NCBI RefSeq assembly: GCF_034479375.1
Contig: NZ_CP140155.1
Span: forward strand, 1,488,001 to 1,552,000
Length of the DNA stretch: 64,000 nucleotides
From: Rhodopseudomonas palustris
GTDB taxonomy: Bacteria > Pseudomonadota > Alphaproteobacteria > Rhizobiales > Xanthobacteraceae
Direction: 5' to 3'
The notes beneath the pieces are model-generated. The model did not search any database. It had not been told where the DNA came from and saw only the letters and a program-made list of their open reading frames with translations. Positions 38,674-49,196 of the stretch are shown here, piece after piece (within the stretch, counting starts at the first letter, position 1; every line of letters starts with the position of its first letter). Made by a program: the position numbers and the translations under genes.

Positions 38674-39054
38674 CTACACGACGATGCGTTGCGGGGGCGC
38701 GCGCGCCTGCGCGTTGACGTGGGCGCGCGACGCGGGAGGCGCCGGCTCCGTCCGCGACCAGATCACGCGCTGATGCGGTCGCTCGATGACGGCAAAATCC
38801 TGGCTCGCCGGTGCAGCCGTCGGACCGCCGCCGAGCCCCACAGAGCAAATCGCGCAGCAGGCGCCGTCATGCGAGCGATCGGCCGGTTGGGTCTCGCCCG
38901 GCTCGCCGGACGACATCGCGGAGCAAAGGTGAATGGAGTTTGCGGGATCGGCGATCGCGGAGGCGACGAAGCGGAAGGCGCCGATCGGCGACAGCAGTTG
39001 CACCAGAAGCGCGACTGCGAAAACCGGAATTATCCGCCCGAGACGTCGGCGCAT
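38674..39054 (-). CDS. DUF2946-like protein upstream of the copper operon
   Basis: 126 residues from the ATG at 39054. A hydrophobic N-terminal helix (RIIPVFAVALLVQLLSPIG) is followed by a polar segment with cysteines (HLCSAMSS, ACCAICSVG) and a proline-rich tail ending PPQRIVV. The layout fits DUF2946, commonly found beside copper genes in proteobacteria. The frame opens 33 nt further upstream, but the better ribosome binding site (GGAGCACAGG) precedes 39054. It is 134 nt from PCuAC, perhaps the same transcript. Confidence 0.65.
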   Translation of the reverse strand: MRRRLGRIIPVFAVALLVQLLSPIGAFRFVASAIADPANSIHLCSAMSSGEPGETQPADRSHDGACCAICSVGLGGGPTAAPASQDFAVIERPHQRVIWSRTEPAPPASRAHVNAQARAPPQRIVV

Positions 39055-39263
39055 CACAGCCTGTGCTCCATCGTGGCGAAATATCATGCAGATTTACCGC
39101 TGTCGATTGCGGCGACCTCGCTGCGCCGACGCCCGCGATTCAAAATGATATCGACAATCACACGCATTTGGCGAGTTTTCGTTCATTTCACGGCGTGCCT
39201 TAAATTTGAACATTCGTTGCCGGAAATGGTGACAAGTCAAAAAACTTCCGCTACGAATATGAC

Positions 39264-39431
39264 AACAGGCAGAGCCTTCGGGCAAAGTCTGGCGGTCCAA
39301 GTCTCGGGAGGAACCCTGACGCGCAACAATGCAGCGTCGCCCGTCAATCAAAACAATAAATCCAAATCATTCGGGAAAATATTAGGGTCGACACAGTTTT
39401 TAAGCAGGGCACGCGCCCTGCTTTTTCTTTT
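39264..39431 (+). ncRNA. Candidate small RNA or leader transcript ended by a terminator
   Basis: An orphan plus-strand terminator (39403-39431) ends a stretch with no known gene; all genes around it run on the minus strand. A possible promoter is GTGACA (39229-39234), 17 nt, TACGAA (39252-39257), giving a ~168-nt RNA. It contains GGGAGGA (39306-39312) and, 17 nt later, an 18-codon frame (39329-39385, MQRRPSIKTINPNHSGKY). Whether it is an sRNA or encodes a peptide is unknown. The wider intergenic region 39055-39547 holds nothing else recognisable. Confidence 0.4.
39403..39431 (+). terminator. Rho-independent terminator on the plus strand
   Basis: The hairpin AGCAGGGC / GCCCTGCT (39403-39410 and 39415-39422) around an ACGC loop is followed by TTTTCTTTT. 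The T run is on the plus strand only; on the minus strand the hairpin is followed by AAAAAC, so it does not look designed for pncB. Confidence 0.8.
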
Positions 39432-39547
39432 CCGGCGTGTTCAGCCTTGTCAGTATCCCATGCGAATCATCGCGGCCGTTCGGCGCATCGGTCACGCGCC
39501 ACGGCCTCCGGATCGATGCACCGAATCAGGCGATGTGGATGGATCGG

Positions 39548-40864
39548 TTACACGTCGACGGCGTGGTCCGACATGCCTTCCGTACCGAAGATGCCGAGAT
39601 AGCGCCGGAGTTCCGCGTCGGGCCCCGTGGCCTTGGTGGGGTTGTCGGACAGTTTCACGGCCGGACGACCCGCCGCCTCGACGACCTTGCACACCAGCGA
39701 AATCGGATCGAGGGCATTGCCGCCGCTCGGCGCGCACCCCCGGAAATCATTGGTCAGGTTCGTGCCCCAGCCGAAGCTGACCCGGACCCGATCCTTGAAG
39801 TGCCGGAAGGATTGTTCGATCGAGTCGATATCCATGCCGTCGGACAGCACGAGGAGCTTCTCCTTCGGGTCTCGCCCCTTGGCTTTCCACCAGTCGACGA
39901 ATTCATCGCCACCCTCGATCGGCGGCTTGCTGTCCGGGCGCGCGCCGGTCCAATCCGCCACCCAGTCCGGCGCATTGCGCAGGAACGACGTCGTCCCGTA
40001 GGTGTCCGGGAGGATGACCAGCAGGTTGCCGTCGTACAGGTGACGCCAATCGTCGAGCACCGCGTAGCGCGTTGCCGCAACGAGCTGATCGTCATCGCCC
40101 GCCAGCGCCGCATAGACCATCGACAGTTCATGCGCGTTGGTGCCGATCGCCTCCGAGCCGATTTCCATGGCGACGTGGACGTTGCTCGTGCCGATGAAGG
40201 CGTCGCCGATGCCTTCCTGCAAAGCCTCGCAACACCACCTCTGCCACAGATATCCATGTCGTCGACGGGTGCCGAAATCACCGACTTTCAACCGCCCGGT
40301 CGCCTTCAGCACCTGCAATCGCTCGACTTTGCCCCACAGCTTCGCCTTGGCGCGCGCATAGAGGACGTCGAGTTCGAAGCGCCCCATATTGCGCATCGCT
40401 TTGCGCGCGCGCAGCTCGTTGATGATCGAGAGAGCCGGAATTTCCCACATGGTCGTGAGCGGCCACGGGCCGGCGAATCGAAGTTCGTACTGACCGTCAC
40501 GCACTTCGACTTCGTATTCCGGGAGCGCGAAGGTCTCGAGCCACGACAGAAATTCGGGCCGGAAGATCTGCTTCTTGCCGTAGAACGTATTGCCGGCCAG
40601 CCAGATCATTTCCCGCTTCGAGAATCGAAGCGTCCGCGCATGGTCGAGCTGCGCCCGCAACTCGCCGATATCGATCTCGTCGGCGATCCGGATCGACTTC
40701 GTTCGATTGATCACCCCGAAGGTGACGGGCGTATCCCGATGCTTCATCCAGATCAGTTGCAGCATCAGCAGCTTGTAGAAGTCGGTGTCGAGCAGCGTCC
40801 GGACGACGGGGTCCATCCTGTAATTGTGGTTGTGAACCCGGGTGGCGATATCGGTGAAACTCAT
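39548..40864 (-). CDS. pncB: Nicotinate phosphoribosyltransferase
   Basis: 438 residues. Makes nicotinate mononucleotide from nicotinate, PRPP and ATP in the NAD salvage pathway. The N terminus [17 protein letters not shown] and the catalytic-His region [14 protein letters not shown] are clear, with the phosphoribose-binding SDGMDIDSI and [16 protein letters not shown] precedes the ATG. It is 69 nt downstream of DUF1467, at a place where related genomes go directly from DUF1467 to proS, so this gene and the copper genes look like insertions in an old gene order. Confidence 0.94.
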   Translation of the reverse strand: MSFTDIATRVHNHNYRMDPVVRTLLDTDFYKLLMLQLIWMKHRDTPVTFGVINRTKSIRIADEIDIGELRAQLDHARTLRFSKREMIWLAGNTFYGKKQIFRPEFLSWLETFALPEYEVEVRDGQYELRFAGPWPLTTMWEIPALSIINELRARKAMRNMGRFELDVLYARAKAKLWGKVERLQVLKATGRLKVGDFGTRRRHGYLWQRWCCEALQEGIGDAFIGTSNVHVAMEIGSEAIGTNAHELSMVYAALAGDDDQLVAATRYAVLDDWRHLYDGNLLVILPDTYGTTSFLRNAPDWVADWTGARPDSKPPIEGGDEFVDWWKAKGRDPKEKLLVLSDGMDIDSIEQSFRHFKDRVRVSFGWGTNLTNDFRGCAPSGGNALDPISLVCKVVEAAGRPAVKLSDNPTKATGPDAELRRYLGIFGTEGMSDHAVDV

Positions 40865-40933
40865 CTCGGAACCCTTGACTAAGGGGCTGGCGTCGGCTGC
40901 GTGCGACGATCGCGAGGCGCAGCAACGCGGGCG

Positions 40934-41218
40934 CTACAGCGGGAATCCCATCAGCTTCGACAGCCGCTCGATGCCGAGCCAGCCCGAGCGATAGGCATAC
41001 AGCGCGACGGCGAAGATCGTCGCCGAGATCACGGTGGTCCACAGCGCCTTGCGCGCCAGCAGCGTCGCGACCGGAGCGCCGGGATCGCTGCCCGGAACGT
41101 CGTCCTCCGTCGCATCGACCTCGGAACGGTTGCGCACGCCGAACGGCAGCGTCGTGAAGAACACGACCCACCACAGCACGAAGTAGATCGCCAGCAGGCT
41201 GCCGATCTGGCTGATCAT
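40934..41218 (-). CDS. DUF1467 family membrane protein
   Basis: 94 residues. Two membrane helices (GSLLAIYFVLWWVVFFTTLP, ~residues 6-25, and KALWTTVISATIFAVALYAY, ~58-77) flank a polar loop with RNRSEVDATEDDVPGSDPGA. This is the DUF1467 pattern, an alphaproteobacterial family of unknown role almost always beside mce. It begins directly after the mce stop with no gap. Confidence 0.88.
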   Translation of the reverse strand: MISQIGSLLAIYFVLWWVVFFTTLPFGVRNRSEVDATEDDVPGSDPGAPVATLLARKALWTTVISATIFAVALYAYRSGWLGIERLSKLMGFPL

Positions 41219-41623
41219 TTACGACTGCTCGATCTCGACCAGCGCGCCCGAAAAATCCTTCGGATGCAGGAACAGCACCGGCTTGCCGTGCGCGCCGATC
41301 TTGGGCTGGCCGTCGCCGAGCACGCGGGCGCCTTCCTTGATCAACGTATCGCGCGCCGCGATAATGTCCGGCACTTCGTAGCAGACGTGATGGATGCCGC
41401 CATCGGCATTGCGATCGAGAAACTTGGCGATCGGCGATGCCTCGCCGAGCGGCTGGATGAACTCGATCTTGGTGTTCGGCAGCGTCACGAACACGGTGAT
41501 GACGCCGTGATCCGGCAGCGGCACCGCGTCGGAAATCTCGGCGTTGAACGCGGCGCCGTAGATCTTCGCCGCCTGCTCCGCATCCTTGACCGCGATCGCC
41601 ACATGATTCAGCCGGCCCAACAT
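41219..41623 (-). CDS. mce: Methylmalonyl-CoA epimerase
   Basis: 134 residues of the vicinal-oxygen-chelate fold. Interconverts the two methylmalonyl-CoA epimers in propionate breakdown. Metal ligands are expected in GRLNHVAIAV (His6 region), GGIHHVCYEV and GALVEIEQ; all three are present in order. Length is typical. It sits between rnj and DUF1467 on one strand, as usual in the order. Confidence 0.94.
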   Translation of the reverse strand: MLGRLNHVAIAVKDAEQAAKIYGAAFNAEISDAVPLPDHGVITVFVTLPNTKIEFIQPLGEASPIAKFLDRNADGGIHHVCYEVPDIIAARDTLIKEGARVLGDGQPKIGAHGKPVLFLHPKDFSGALVEIEQS

Positions 41624-41661
41624 GACACCCCTCCGTCCTTGATCTTGTTACTTATACGCCC

Positions 41662-43332
41662 CTAAACCCTCAGCACGTGCACGAAGCACAACGGCTTCTT
41701 GCCCCAGTGCTGCTGCACCACCGAGCGCACCGTGCGCCGCACCGATTCCGCGACCGCATCCGGATCGCGGCGGCGCGCCTTCGGCAGCCCCTCGACGGTC
41801 GCGACCACGGCGTCGAACACGATGTCGTCGAGCGGCTCGCCGGCGCTGTTGTTTTCCGGGACACCGATCAGTTCGACTTCGGGATCGTCGACCATGTCGC
41901 CGGTCTGGGTCAGCGCCAGCGCCACGAAGGCGCAGCCGGCGAACGCCATCTTGCGGCGTTCGACCACCGCACGCGACTTCTCCTCCTCGAGGATGGTCCC
42001 ATCCTTGTACAGCCGGCCAGCCGGCAATTGGTCGATGATCGCCGGATCGCCCGGCCCGAGCCGGACCAGATCGCCGTTGCGGCAGACCACCACCTTGGGC
42101 ACCCCCATCTGCCGCGCCAGCTTGGCGTGCTCGTTCAGATGCAGCGCCTCGCCGTGGACCGGGATCAGCAATTGCGGCCGCACCCAGGAGATCAGCTCGC
42201 GCAGCTCCTCGCGGCGCGGATGGCCGGAGACGTGCACCAGATGATCGCGATCGGTGATCACCTCGATGCCCTGATTGACCAGCCCGTTGATGATGCCGCC
42301 GACCGCCTTCTCGTTGCCCGGAATGGTGCGCGACGAGAAGATCACGCAGTCGCCCTTGTTCAGCGTGACGTCGGGGTGATCGTCGCGCGCGATCCGCGCC
42401 AGCGCGGCGCGGGGCTCGCCCTGGCTGCCGGTGCACAGCGCCAGCACCTTGTCCGGCGGAAAATGGCCGTAATATTCGGAGCCGCGAAAGCCCTGCACAC
42501 CGTCGAAATAGCCACACTCGCGCGCGACCTGGGAGACGCGATCCATCGCGCGACCGACCAGCACCACTTCCCGCCCCGCCGCCTTCGCGGCGTCGGCGAC
42601 GGCGCGCATGCGGCCGACATTGGAAGCGAAGGTGGTGACTGCGACGCGGCCCTTGGCGGCCTTGATCAGACCGGTGAGCGACGCCCCCACCTCGGTCTCC
42701 GACGGCGAATGGCCGTCGCGCACCGCATTGGTGGAATCGCCGATCAGCGCCAGCACGCCCTCGTCGCCGAGTTCGCGCAGCCGCTTCTCGTCGGTCGGCG
42801 GGCCGACCACGGGGGTCGGATCGATCTTCCAGTCGCCGGTGTGCAGCACCAGTCCCGCCGAGGTGCGGATCGCCAGCGCATGCGATTCAGGAATCGAATG
42901 CGCGACGGGGATGAATTCGACGTTGAACGGGCCGAGATCGATCCGGCCGCCGGACGGCACCACGGTGATCGGAATCTTCAGCGTGGTGCGCTCCGCCGCG
43001 AGCTTGGCGGCGAACAGCGAGGCGCTGAACTTGGTGGCGTAGATCGGGCAGCGCAGCTTCGGCCACAGGTCGATGATGGCGCCGAAATGATCCTCGTGGG
43101 CGTGGGTCAGCACCAGCCCGACCAGGTTCTTCTTCTCTTTCTCGAGGAAGCGGATGTCCGGCATGATCAGGTCGATGCCGGGCAGATGCTCCTCGTCGCC
43201 GAACGAGACGCCGAGATCGACCGCGAGCCAGCTCCGCTGCTGGCGGTTGCCGAGGCCGTAGATCGACAAATTCATGCCGATTTCGCCGACACCGCCAAGC
43301 GGTGCAAAAACCAAATCGTCGGGTCGTGCCAT
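41662..43332 (-). CDS. rnj: Ribonuclease J
   Basis: 556 residues. Metallo-beta-lactamase/beta-CASP nuclease that matures rRNA and degrades mRNA from the 5' end. The zinc motif is LTHAHEDHFGAI (~residues 76-87), followed by SIPESHALAI, VLHTGDWKIDP and, in the beta-CASP part, HVSGHPRREELRELI. Length matches family members such as Sinorhizobium RNase J. The ATG overlaps the birA stop by 1 nt (TAATG). Confidence 0.95.
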   Translation of the reverse strand: MARPDDLVFAPLGGVGEIGMNLSIYGLGNRQQRSWLAVDLGVSFGDEEHLPGIDLIMPDIRFLEKEKKNLVGLVLTHAHEDHFGAIIDLWPKLRCPIYATKFSASLFAAKLAAERTTLKIPITVVPSGGRIDLGPFNVEFIPVAHSIPESHALAIRTSAGLVLHTGDWKIDPTPVVGPPTDEKRLRELGDEGVLALIGDSTNAVRDGHSPSETEVGASLTGLIKAAKGRVAVTTFASNVGRMRAVADAAKAAGREVVLVGRAMDRVSQVARECGYFDGVQGFRGSEYYGHFPPDKVLALCTGSQGEPRAALARIARDDHPDVTLNKGDCVIFSSRTIPGNEKAVGGIINGLVNQGIEVITDRDHLVHVSGHPRREELRELISWVRPQLLIPVHGEALHLNEHAKLARQMGVPKVVVCRNGDLVRLGPGDPAIIDQLPAGRLYKDGTILEEEKSRAVVERRKMAFAGCAFVALALTQTGDMVDDPEVELIGVPENNSAGEPLDDIVFDAVVATVEGLPKARRRDPDAVAESVRRTVRSVVQQHWGKKPLCFVHVLRV

Positions 43333-44147
43333 TAATCTGCAGCCTTTGCTGACGCCGCATCGCCGAAATAGACGTCGCCGGCCGCGATCGGAATGCGTCT
43401 CCGATCGGACGTTATCAGGACCATACAGCCTGTTTCATCGATGGTGTCGAATATCCCGGTCACTACCGACGAGCCCGACCGGATCGAAACCGTCTGACCG
43501 AGCCCGGCGGCCCGTTCCAGCCAGAGATCGCGGATCTTGGCGAAACCACGCCCGTCATCCCAGATGCCGCGCATCTCGTGCCACGAATCCGACAGCGCCG
43601 CAAATACGTCTTCCGCGCTGGCGCCGACGCCGAGCTTGCTCAAGCATGTCACCGCGGTCGGAAGACCTTCCGGCGCAGCGACCACGTTCGTGCCCATTCC
43701 GACCACGACGGCGAGGCGTCCGTCCGGCAACGTCTCGGCTTCGAGATTCATCCCGACCAGCTTCGATCCGCCTGCCAGGATATCGTTGGGCCACTTCAGC
43801 CGATAATCATTCGCAGCGGAAGTGGGCGACCGCATTGCGGCCTCGACGCTCACCTCCCGCAATGCCTTCTCGAGCGCGACGCCTGCAGCAAAGCCGAGGG
43901 TTGCGGCGACAGAAGGGGTGACATTGAAGCTCTCGAAGACGGAGCTCGCCAGATTGCCACGCGGCGCCACCCAGACCCGATTGCGACGACCGCGTCCCGC
44001 GGTCTGCATCGTCGTCACAAACCAGCAAGGCGTCCGCCCCCCCGCTCGGGCATACGCCATCGCGTCGGCGTTGGTGGAGCCGGTCTCGTCGAAAACCTTC
44101 AGGCCGACGCCGGCCGCGCGCGCCTTCGGTCCAAGGGCGAACGCCAC
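43332..44147 (-). CDS. birA: Biotin-[acetyl-CoA-carboxylase] ligase
   Basis: 271 residues. Attaches biotin to BCCP through biotinyl-AMP. The catalytic loop reads AGRGRRNRVWVAPRGNLASS (in the GRGRRGR position), followed by RLKWPNDILAGGSKLVGM and VVGMGTNV. No N-terminal helix-turn-helix is present, so it is the monofunctional type, not a repressor. The GTG start at 44147 directly abuts the nuoN stop, implying expression as part of the nuo transcript. Confidence 0.94.
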   Translation of the reverse strand: MAFALGPKARAAGVGLKVFDETGSTNADAMAYARAGGRTPCWFVTTMQTAGRGRRNRVWVAPRGNLASSVFESFNVTPSVAATLGFAAGVALEKALREVSVEAAMRSPTSAANDYRLKWPNDILAGGSKLVGMNLEAETLPDGRLAVVVGMGTNVVAAPEGLPTAVTCLSKLGVGASAEDVFAALSDSWHEMRGIWDDGRGFAKIRDLWLERAAGLGQTVSIRSGSSVVTGIFDTIDETGCMVLITSDRRRIPIAAGDVYFGDAASAKAAD

Positions 44148-45584
44148 CTAGAACAGCGACTTGGCTGCGGCGCTCGCCGCATTCACCAGCGGCGCCGGAT
44201 AGATGAAGAACAGCATGTTGAACAGCCCGGCGACCGCCAGCACGCCGCGCAATTCGAGCCGCACCCGGTCGATGCCCGGCGCCGGCTCGTCGAAATACAT
44301 CACCTTGATGATCAGCAGATAATAATAGGCGCCGACCACGCTGGTGACGACGCCGATCACCGCCAGCGCGAACAGCCCGGCCTTGATCGCCGCCATGAAC
44401 ACGTAGAACTTGGCGAAGAAGCCGGCGAGCGGCGGAATGCCGGCCATCGAGAACAGCAGCATGGCGAAGAAGAACGCCAGCGCCGGATTGGTGCGCGACA
44501 GGCCGGCGAAGTCGCTGATGTTCTCGACATGCAGGCCGTTGCGGCGCATCGCCAGGATCACCGCGAACGCGCCGAGCGTCATCGCCACGTAGATCGAGAT
44601 GTAGACGATCACGCCCTGCGCGCCTTCGACCGTGCCGGCCGACAGGCCGACCAGCGCGAAGCCGATGTGGCCGATCGCCGAATACGCCATCAGGCGCTTG
44701 ATGTTCTTCTGCCCGATCGCCGCGAAGGAGCCGAGCGCCATCGAGGCGATCGCGACGAACACCACGATCTGCTGCCACTGCGACACGATCTCGGGAAACG
44801 CCGTCAGCGTCACGCGGGTGAACACCGCGAGGCCGGCGACCTTGGGGGCGGAAGCGAAGAACGCCGTCACCGGGGTCGGCGCACCTTCGTAGACGTCGGG
44901 CGTCCACATGTGGAACGGCACCGCCGAAACCTTGAAGCACAGCCCGGCGAGCAGGAACACCAGGCCGAAGATCAGGCCGATACTGCCGTCCTTGGCGGCG
45001 GCGGCGATGCCGGCGAACTGCACGGTGCCGGTGAAGCCGTAGATCAGCGAGGCGCCGTACAGCAGCATGCCCGACGACAGCGCGCCGAGGATGAAATACT
45101 TCATACCGGCTTCGTTCGACTTGGCGTCCTCGCGATTGCTCGCGGCGACGACGTAGAGCGCGAGACTCATCAGTTCGAGGCCGAGATACAGCATGATCAG
45201 GTCGCCGGCCGAGATCAGCAGCATCATGCCGACCGACGACAGCAGCACCAGGATCGAATATTCGAACATCCGCCGCGCCGGATTGGCGAGTATCTCAGCC
45301 GACAGGATCAGCGTCACCGCCGAGCCGATCAGCGCCAGCACCTTCAGGTAGCGGGCGAAATCGTCGACGATGAAGCTGCCGCCGAAGGTGACGAGCTTGC
45401 CGGCCGGCAGCATCAGCTCCAGCGCGCCGGTCAAAACCAGCAGCAAGACCGCCAGCGTGGTGACGAGGCCGGTGGTTCGCTGACCGCGATACGCGCCCAA
45501 CATCAGCAGCAGCATCGCGCCGATCACCAGAACGAGTTCCGGCAGGATCGGCAGCAGCGAATAACCGGCTGTTTCGAAATTCAT
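44148..45584 (-). CDS. nuoN: NADH-quinone oxidoreductase subunit N
   Basis: 478 residues, about 14 membrane helices. One of the three antiporter-like proton-pumping subunits of complex I. Landmarks are [13 protein letters not shown], the Lys-bearing [20 protein letters not shown]-like segment ([17 protein letters not shown]) and [18 protein letters not shown]. Distal gene of the operon; birA follows with no gap. Confidence 0.96.
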   Translation of the reverse strand: [478 protein letters not shown]

Positions 45585-45603
45585 AGCGTACGGTCCTTGC
45601 CGG

Positions 45604-47121
45604 TTACGGAAGCGCGGCTGCCTTCACGGCAGTCGCGGCGGCGGCGTAATTGTTGACGAGTTGCTGGACCGATGCGGCCGACATGTCCAGCACCGGCTTC
45701 GGATAGAAGCCGAACAGGATGGTCAGCACCACCAGCGGAGCCAGGATGATCCCCTCGCGCCAGGTCAGGTCCTTGATGTCGGCCAGCGCCGGCTTGGTCA
45801 GCGCGCCGAACACCACCTTGCGGTAGAGCCACAGCGCATAGGCCGCCGACAGGATCACGCCGAGCGAGGCGATGGTCGCGGTCGGAATATTGACCCGGAA
45901 GGTGCCGAACAGCGTCATGAATTCACCGACGAAGCCCGAGGTACCCGGCAGGCCGACATTGGCCATGGTGAACACCAGAAACACGAAGGCGTAGATCGGC
46001 ATCCGGTTGACGAGGCCGCCATAGGCCGCGATCTCGCGGGTGTGCATCCGGTCGTAGATCACGCCGACGCAGAGGAACAGCGCACCCGAGACGATGCCGT
46101 GCGAGATCATCTGGAACACGCTGCCGGCGACGCCCTGGGTGTTGCCGGCGAAGATACCCATGGTGACGAAGCCCATATGCGCGACCGAGGAGTACGCGAT
46201 CAGCTTCTTGATATCCTCCTGCATCAGCGCGACCAGCGAGGTGTAGACGATCGCGATCACCGACAGGCTGAACACCAGCGGCGCGAAATACACCGAGGCA
46301 TCCGGGAACATCGGCAGCGAGAACCGCAGGAAGCCGTAGCCGCCCATCTTCAGCATGATCGCCGCCAGCACGACCGAGCCGGCCGTCGGCGCCTCCACAT
46401 GCGCGTCCGGAAGCCAGGTGTGCACCGGCCACATCGGCATCTTCACCGCGAACGATGCGAAGAACGCCAGCCACGCCCAGGTCTGCAGGTTGCGCGGGAT
46501 CGCGGTGTTCATCAGCGTCGGGATGTCGGTGGTGCCGGCGGTCCAGTACAGCGCCATGATCGCCAGCAGCATCAGCACCGAGCCGAGCAGCGTGTAGAGG
46601 AAGAACTTGAACGACGCGTAGACCCGGCGCGGACCGCCCCAGACGCCGATGATCAGGAACATCGGGATCAGGCCGCCTTCGAAGAACAGATAGAACAGCA
46701 CCAGGTCGAGCGCCGAGAAGGTGCCGATCATCAGCGTTTCCAGCACCAGAAACGCCATCATGTATTCGCGCACCCGCATCGTGATCGATTTCCAGCTCGC
46801 GAGGATGCAGAACGGCATCAGCGCGGTGGTCAGGATCACGAACGGCAGCGAAATGCCGTCGACGCCCATGTGATAGGTGATGGTGGCGCCGAGCCACGGC
46901 GCCTTCTCGACGAACTGGAAGCCCGGGTCGGCGGCGTCGAAGCGCCACACCAGGATCAGCGACACCGCGAAGGTGATCAGCGTGGTCCACAGCGAGATCC
47001 AGCGCGCGTTGCGGCGCGCCGCCTCGTCGTCGCCGCGGGCGAGATAGACCAGCGCGGCGCCCACCAGCGGCAGGAAGGTGACGACCGACAGAACCGGCCA
47101 GGTCATGATTGAAGCCGACAT
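45604..47121 (-). CDS. nuoM: NADH-quinone oxidoreductase subunit M
   Basis: 505 residues, 14 expected helices. Antiporter-like proton-translocating subunit. Seen: [20 protein letters not shown], the essential Glu in [18 protein letters not shown], and the Lys in [20 protein letters not shown]. The ATG at 47121 overlaps the nuoL stop by 1 nt (TAATG), which fixes the start; a long upstream frame extension is antisense-free but non-family. Confidence 0.96.
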   Translation of the reverse strand: MSASIMTWPVLSVVTFLPLVGAALVYLARGDDEAARRNARWISLWTTLITFAVSLILVWRFDAADPGFQFVEKAPWLGATITYHMGVDGISLPFVILTTALMPFCILASWKSITMRVREYMMAFLVLETLMIGTFSALDLVLFYLFFEGGLIPMFLIIGVWGGPRRVYASFKFFLYTLLGSVLMLLAIMALYWTAGTTDIPTLMNTAIPRNLQTWAWLAFFASFAVKMPMWPVHTWLPDAHVEAPTAGSVVLAAIMLKMGGYGFLRFSLPMFPDASVYFAPLVFSLSVIAIVYTSLVALMQEDIKKLIAYSSVAHMGFVTMGIFAGNTQGVAGSVFQMISHGIVSGALFLCVGVIYDRMHTREIAAYGGLVNRMPIYAFVFLVFTMANVGLPGTSGFVGEFMTLFGTFRVNIPTATIASLGVILSAAYALWLYRKVVFGALTKPALADIKDLTWREGIILAPLVVLTILFGFYPKPVLDMSAASVQQLVNNYAAAATAVKAAALP

Positions 47122-49196
47122 TAGCGGCCTCCCCCGCCGAGCATGAACCAGGTGGTCAGACCGGCCACGCCGATCAGCATCGCGAATGCGTAGTGATAGA
47201 GATAGCCGGACTGCAGCTTGACGACGCCGCGGGTGACGTCGAGCACCCGCGCCGAGACGCCGTCGGGGCCGAGGCCGTCGATCAGCATGCCGTCGCCCTT
47301 CTTCCAGAGCTGCCGGCCGATCCACTTCGCCGGCCGCACGAAAATCACCTCGTACAGTTCGTCGAAGTACCACTTGTTGAGCAGGAATTTGTACAGCAGC
47401 GGTTGCTGCGTCGCGAGCTCGACCGGCAGATACGGCCGGCGGATGTAGAACATCCACGACACCAGGAAGCCCACCACCATCATCACCGTCGGCAGATAGG
47501 CGATCCCGGCCGGGATGTGGTGCATCTCCTCGATGATGCCGGGATGCATCTTGAGCGAATTGCGGAAGAACTCCTCGACGCCGTGGCCGGCGAACAGTTC
47601 CTTGAACGGATAGCCGGCGGCGAGTGCGCCGACCGCGAGGACGAACAGCGGGATCGTCATCGTCAGCGGGCTCTCGTGCGCGGCTTCATAGTGCTTCTGG
47701 TCGTGCGGCTCGCCGTGGAAGGTCTTGAAGATCAACCGCCACGAATAGAACGACGTCAGCAGCGCGGCGACGACGGTCATGAGGAAGCCGTAGAACGCCA
47801 TCGGATTGTGCGAGACGTAGGCCGACTCGATGATCGCGTCCTTGGAGAAGTAGCCGGCGGTCAGCGGGAAGCCGGTCAGCGCCAGCGTTCCGATCACCAT
47901 CACGATGTAGGTGAACGGGATCTTGTCCTTCAGCCCGCCCATGTGGCGGATGTCCTGCTCGTGGTGCATCGCGTGGATCACCGAGCCCGCGCCCAGGAAC
48001 AGCAGCGCCTTGAAGAAGGCATGCGTGAACAAATGGAACATGCCGACCGAATAGGCGCCCGCGCCCATCGCCACGAACATGTAGCCGAGCTGCGAGCAGG
48101 TCGAATACGCCACGATCCGTTTGATGTCGTTCTGCACCAGACCGATCGTCGCCGCGAACAACGCTGTGGTGCCGCCGATCAGCATCACGAAGGCCTGCGC
48201 GTTCGGGGCCAGCTCGAACAGCGGCGACATCCGCGCCACCATGAACACGCCGGCGGTCACCATGGTGGCGGCGTGGATCAGCGCCGATACCGGGGTCGGG
48301 CCTTCCATCGCGTCCGGCAGCCAGGTGTGCAGCAGGAACTGCGCCGACTTGCCCATCGCGCCCATGAACAGCAACAGGCAGGCCAGCGTCAGCGCGTCGG
48401 CGTTCCAGCCGAAGAAGTTGATGGTCTTGCCGGTGAGCCCGGGCGCAGCCGCGAAGATGGTGTCGAAATCGGTCGAGCCGACCAGCACGAAGACGGTGAA
48501 GATGCCGAGCAGGAAGCCGAAATCGCCGACGCGGTTGACGACGAAGGCCTTGATCGCGGCGGCGTTGGCCGATGGCTTCTGATACCAGAAGCCGATCAGG
48601 AGGTAGCTCGCCAGACCGACGCCTTCCCAACCGAAGAACAGTTGCAACAGATTGTCGGCGGTCACCAGCATCAGCATCGCGAAGGTGAACAGCGACAGAT
48701 AGCCGAAGAACCGCGGCCGGTGCGGGTCCTCGTGCATGTAGCCGATCGAATACAGATGGACGAGGCACGACACCGTCGTCACCACCACCAGCATCACCGC
48801 GGTCAGGGTGTCGACCCGGAGCGCCCAGGCGACCTGCAGGTCGCCGGAATTGATCCACGGAAACAGCGCGACGCGAGCGTCGTGATGCATGAAGCCGACG
48901 TCGACCAGCGTCACCCACGACAGCGCGCAGGAGATCAGCAGCAGCGCGGTGGTGATCACCTCGGTGGTGCGCGAACCGAACGCCGCGGGTTCGACCGGGC
49001 CGTGGCCGTGATCGTCGTGGCCGTCGTCATGCGCGGCGTGACCATGCGCATCGTGGGCATGCGCGGCGTGGCCGTGACCATGGTCGCCGTGATCCATGGT
49101 GTCGCCGCTGGGGTTGCGGGCATGCGCGCCGGCCAGAGCAATGATCGCGGCGATCAGCGCGCCGATCAGCGGCAGGAATACGATTGCCTGGATCAT
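47121..49196 (-). CDS. nuoL: NADH-quinone oxidoreductase subunit L, with histidine-rich insert
   Basis: 691 residues. The largest proton-pumping antiporter-like subunit; the C-terminal lateral helix is represented by the last ~120 residues. Landmarks are [39 protein letters not shown] and [18 protein letters not shown]. Unusual: between the first and second membrane helices, residues ~36-65 contain 12 His among Gly, Ala and Asp (e.g. [18 protein letters not shown]). E. coli NuoL has no such stretch. nuoM overlaps its stop. Confidence 0.96.
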   Translation of the reverse strand: MIQAIVFLPLIGALIAAIIALAGAHARNPSGDTMDHGDHGHGHAAHAHDAHGHAAHDDGHDDHGHGPVEPAAFGSRTTEVITTALLLISCALSWVTLVDVGFMHHDARVALFPWINSGDLQVAWALRVDTLTAVMLVVVTTVSCLVHLYSIGYMHEDPHRPRFFGYLSLFTFAMLMLVTADNLLQLFFGWEGVGLASYLLIGFWYQKPSANAAAIKAFVVNRVGDFGFLLGIFTVFVLVGSTDFDTIFAAAPGLTGKTINFFGWNADALTLACLLLFMGAMGKSAQFLLHTWLPDAMEGPTPVSALIHAATMVTAGVFMVARMSPLFELAPNAQAFVMLIGGTTALFAATIGLVQNDIKRIVAYSTCSQLGYMFVAMGAGAYSVGMFHLFTHAFFKALLFLGAGSVIHAMHHEQDIRHMGGLKDKIPFTYIVMVIGTLALTGFPLTAGYFSKDAIIESAYVSHNPMAFYGFLMTVVAALLTSFYSWRLIFKTFHGEPHDQKHYEAAHESPLTMTIPLFVLAVGALAAGYPFKELFAGHGVEEFFRNSLKMHPGIIEEMHHIPAGIAYLPTVMMVVGFLVSWMFYIRRPYLPVELATQQPLLYKFLLNKWYFDELYEVIFVRPAKWIGRQLWKKGDGMLIDGLGPDGVSARVLDVTRGVVKLQSGYLYHYAFAMLIGVAGLTTWFMLGGGGR

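Noticed and set aside
39548..40864. pncB as recently transferred DNA
   Set aside because: Its position breaks a conserved order, but base and codon use do not clearly differ by eye, so transfer cannot be argued from the sequence alone.
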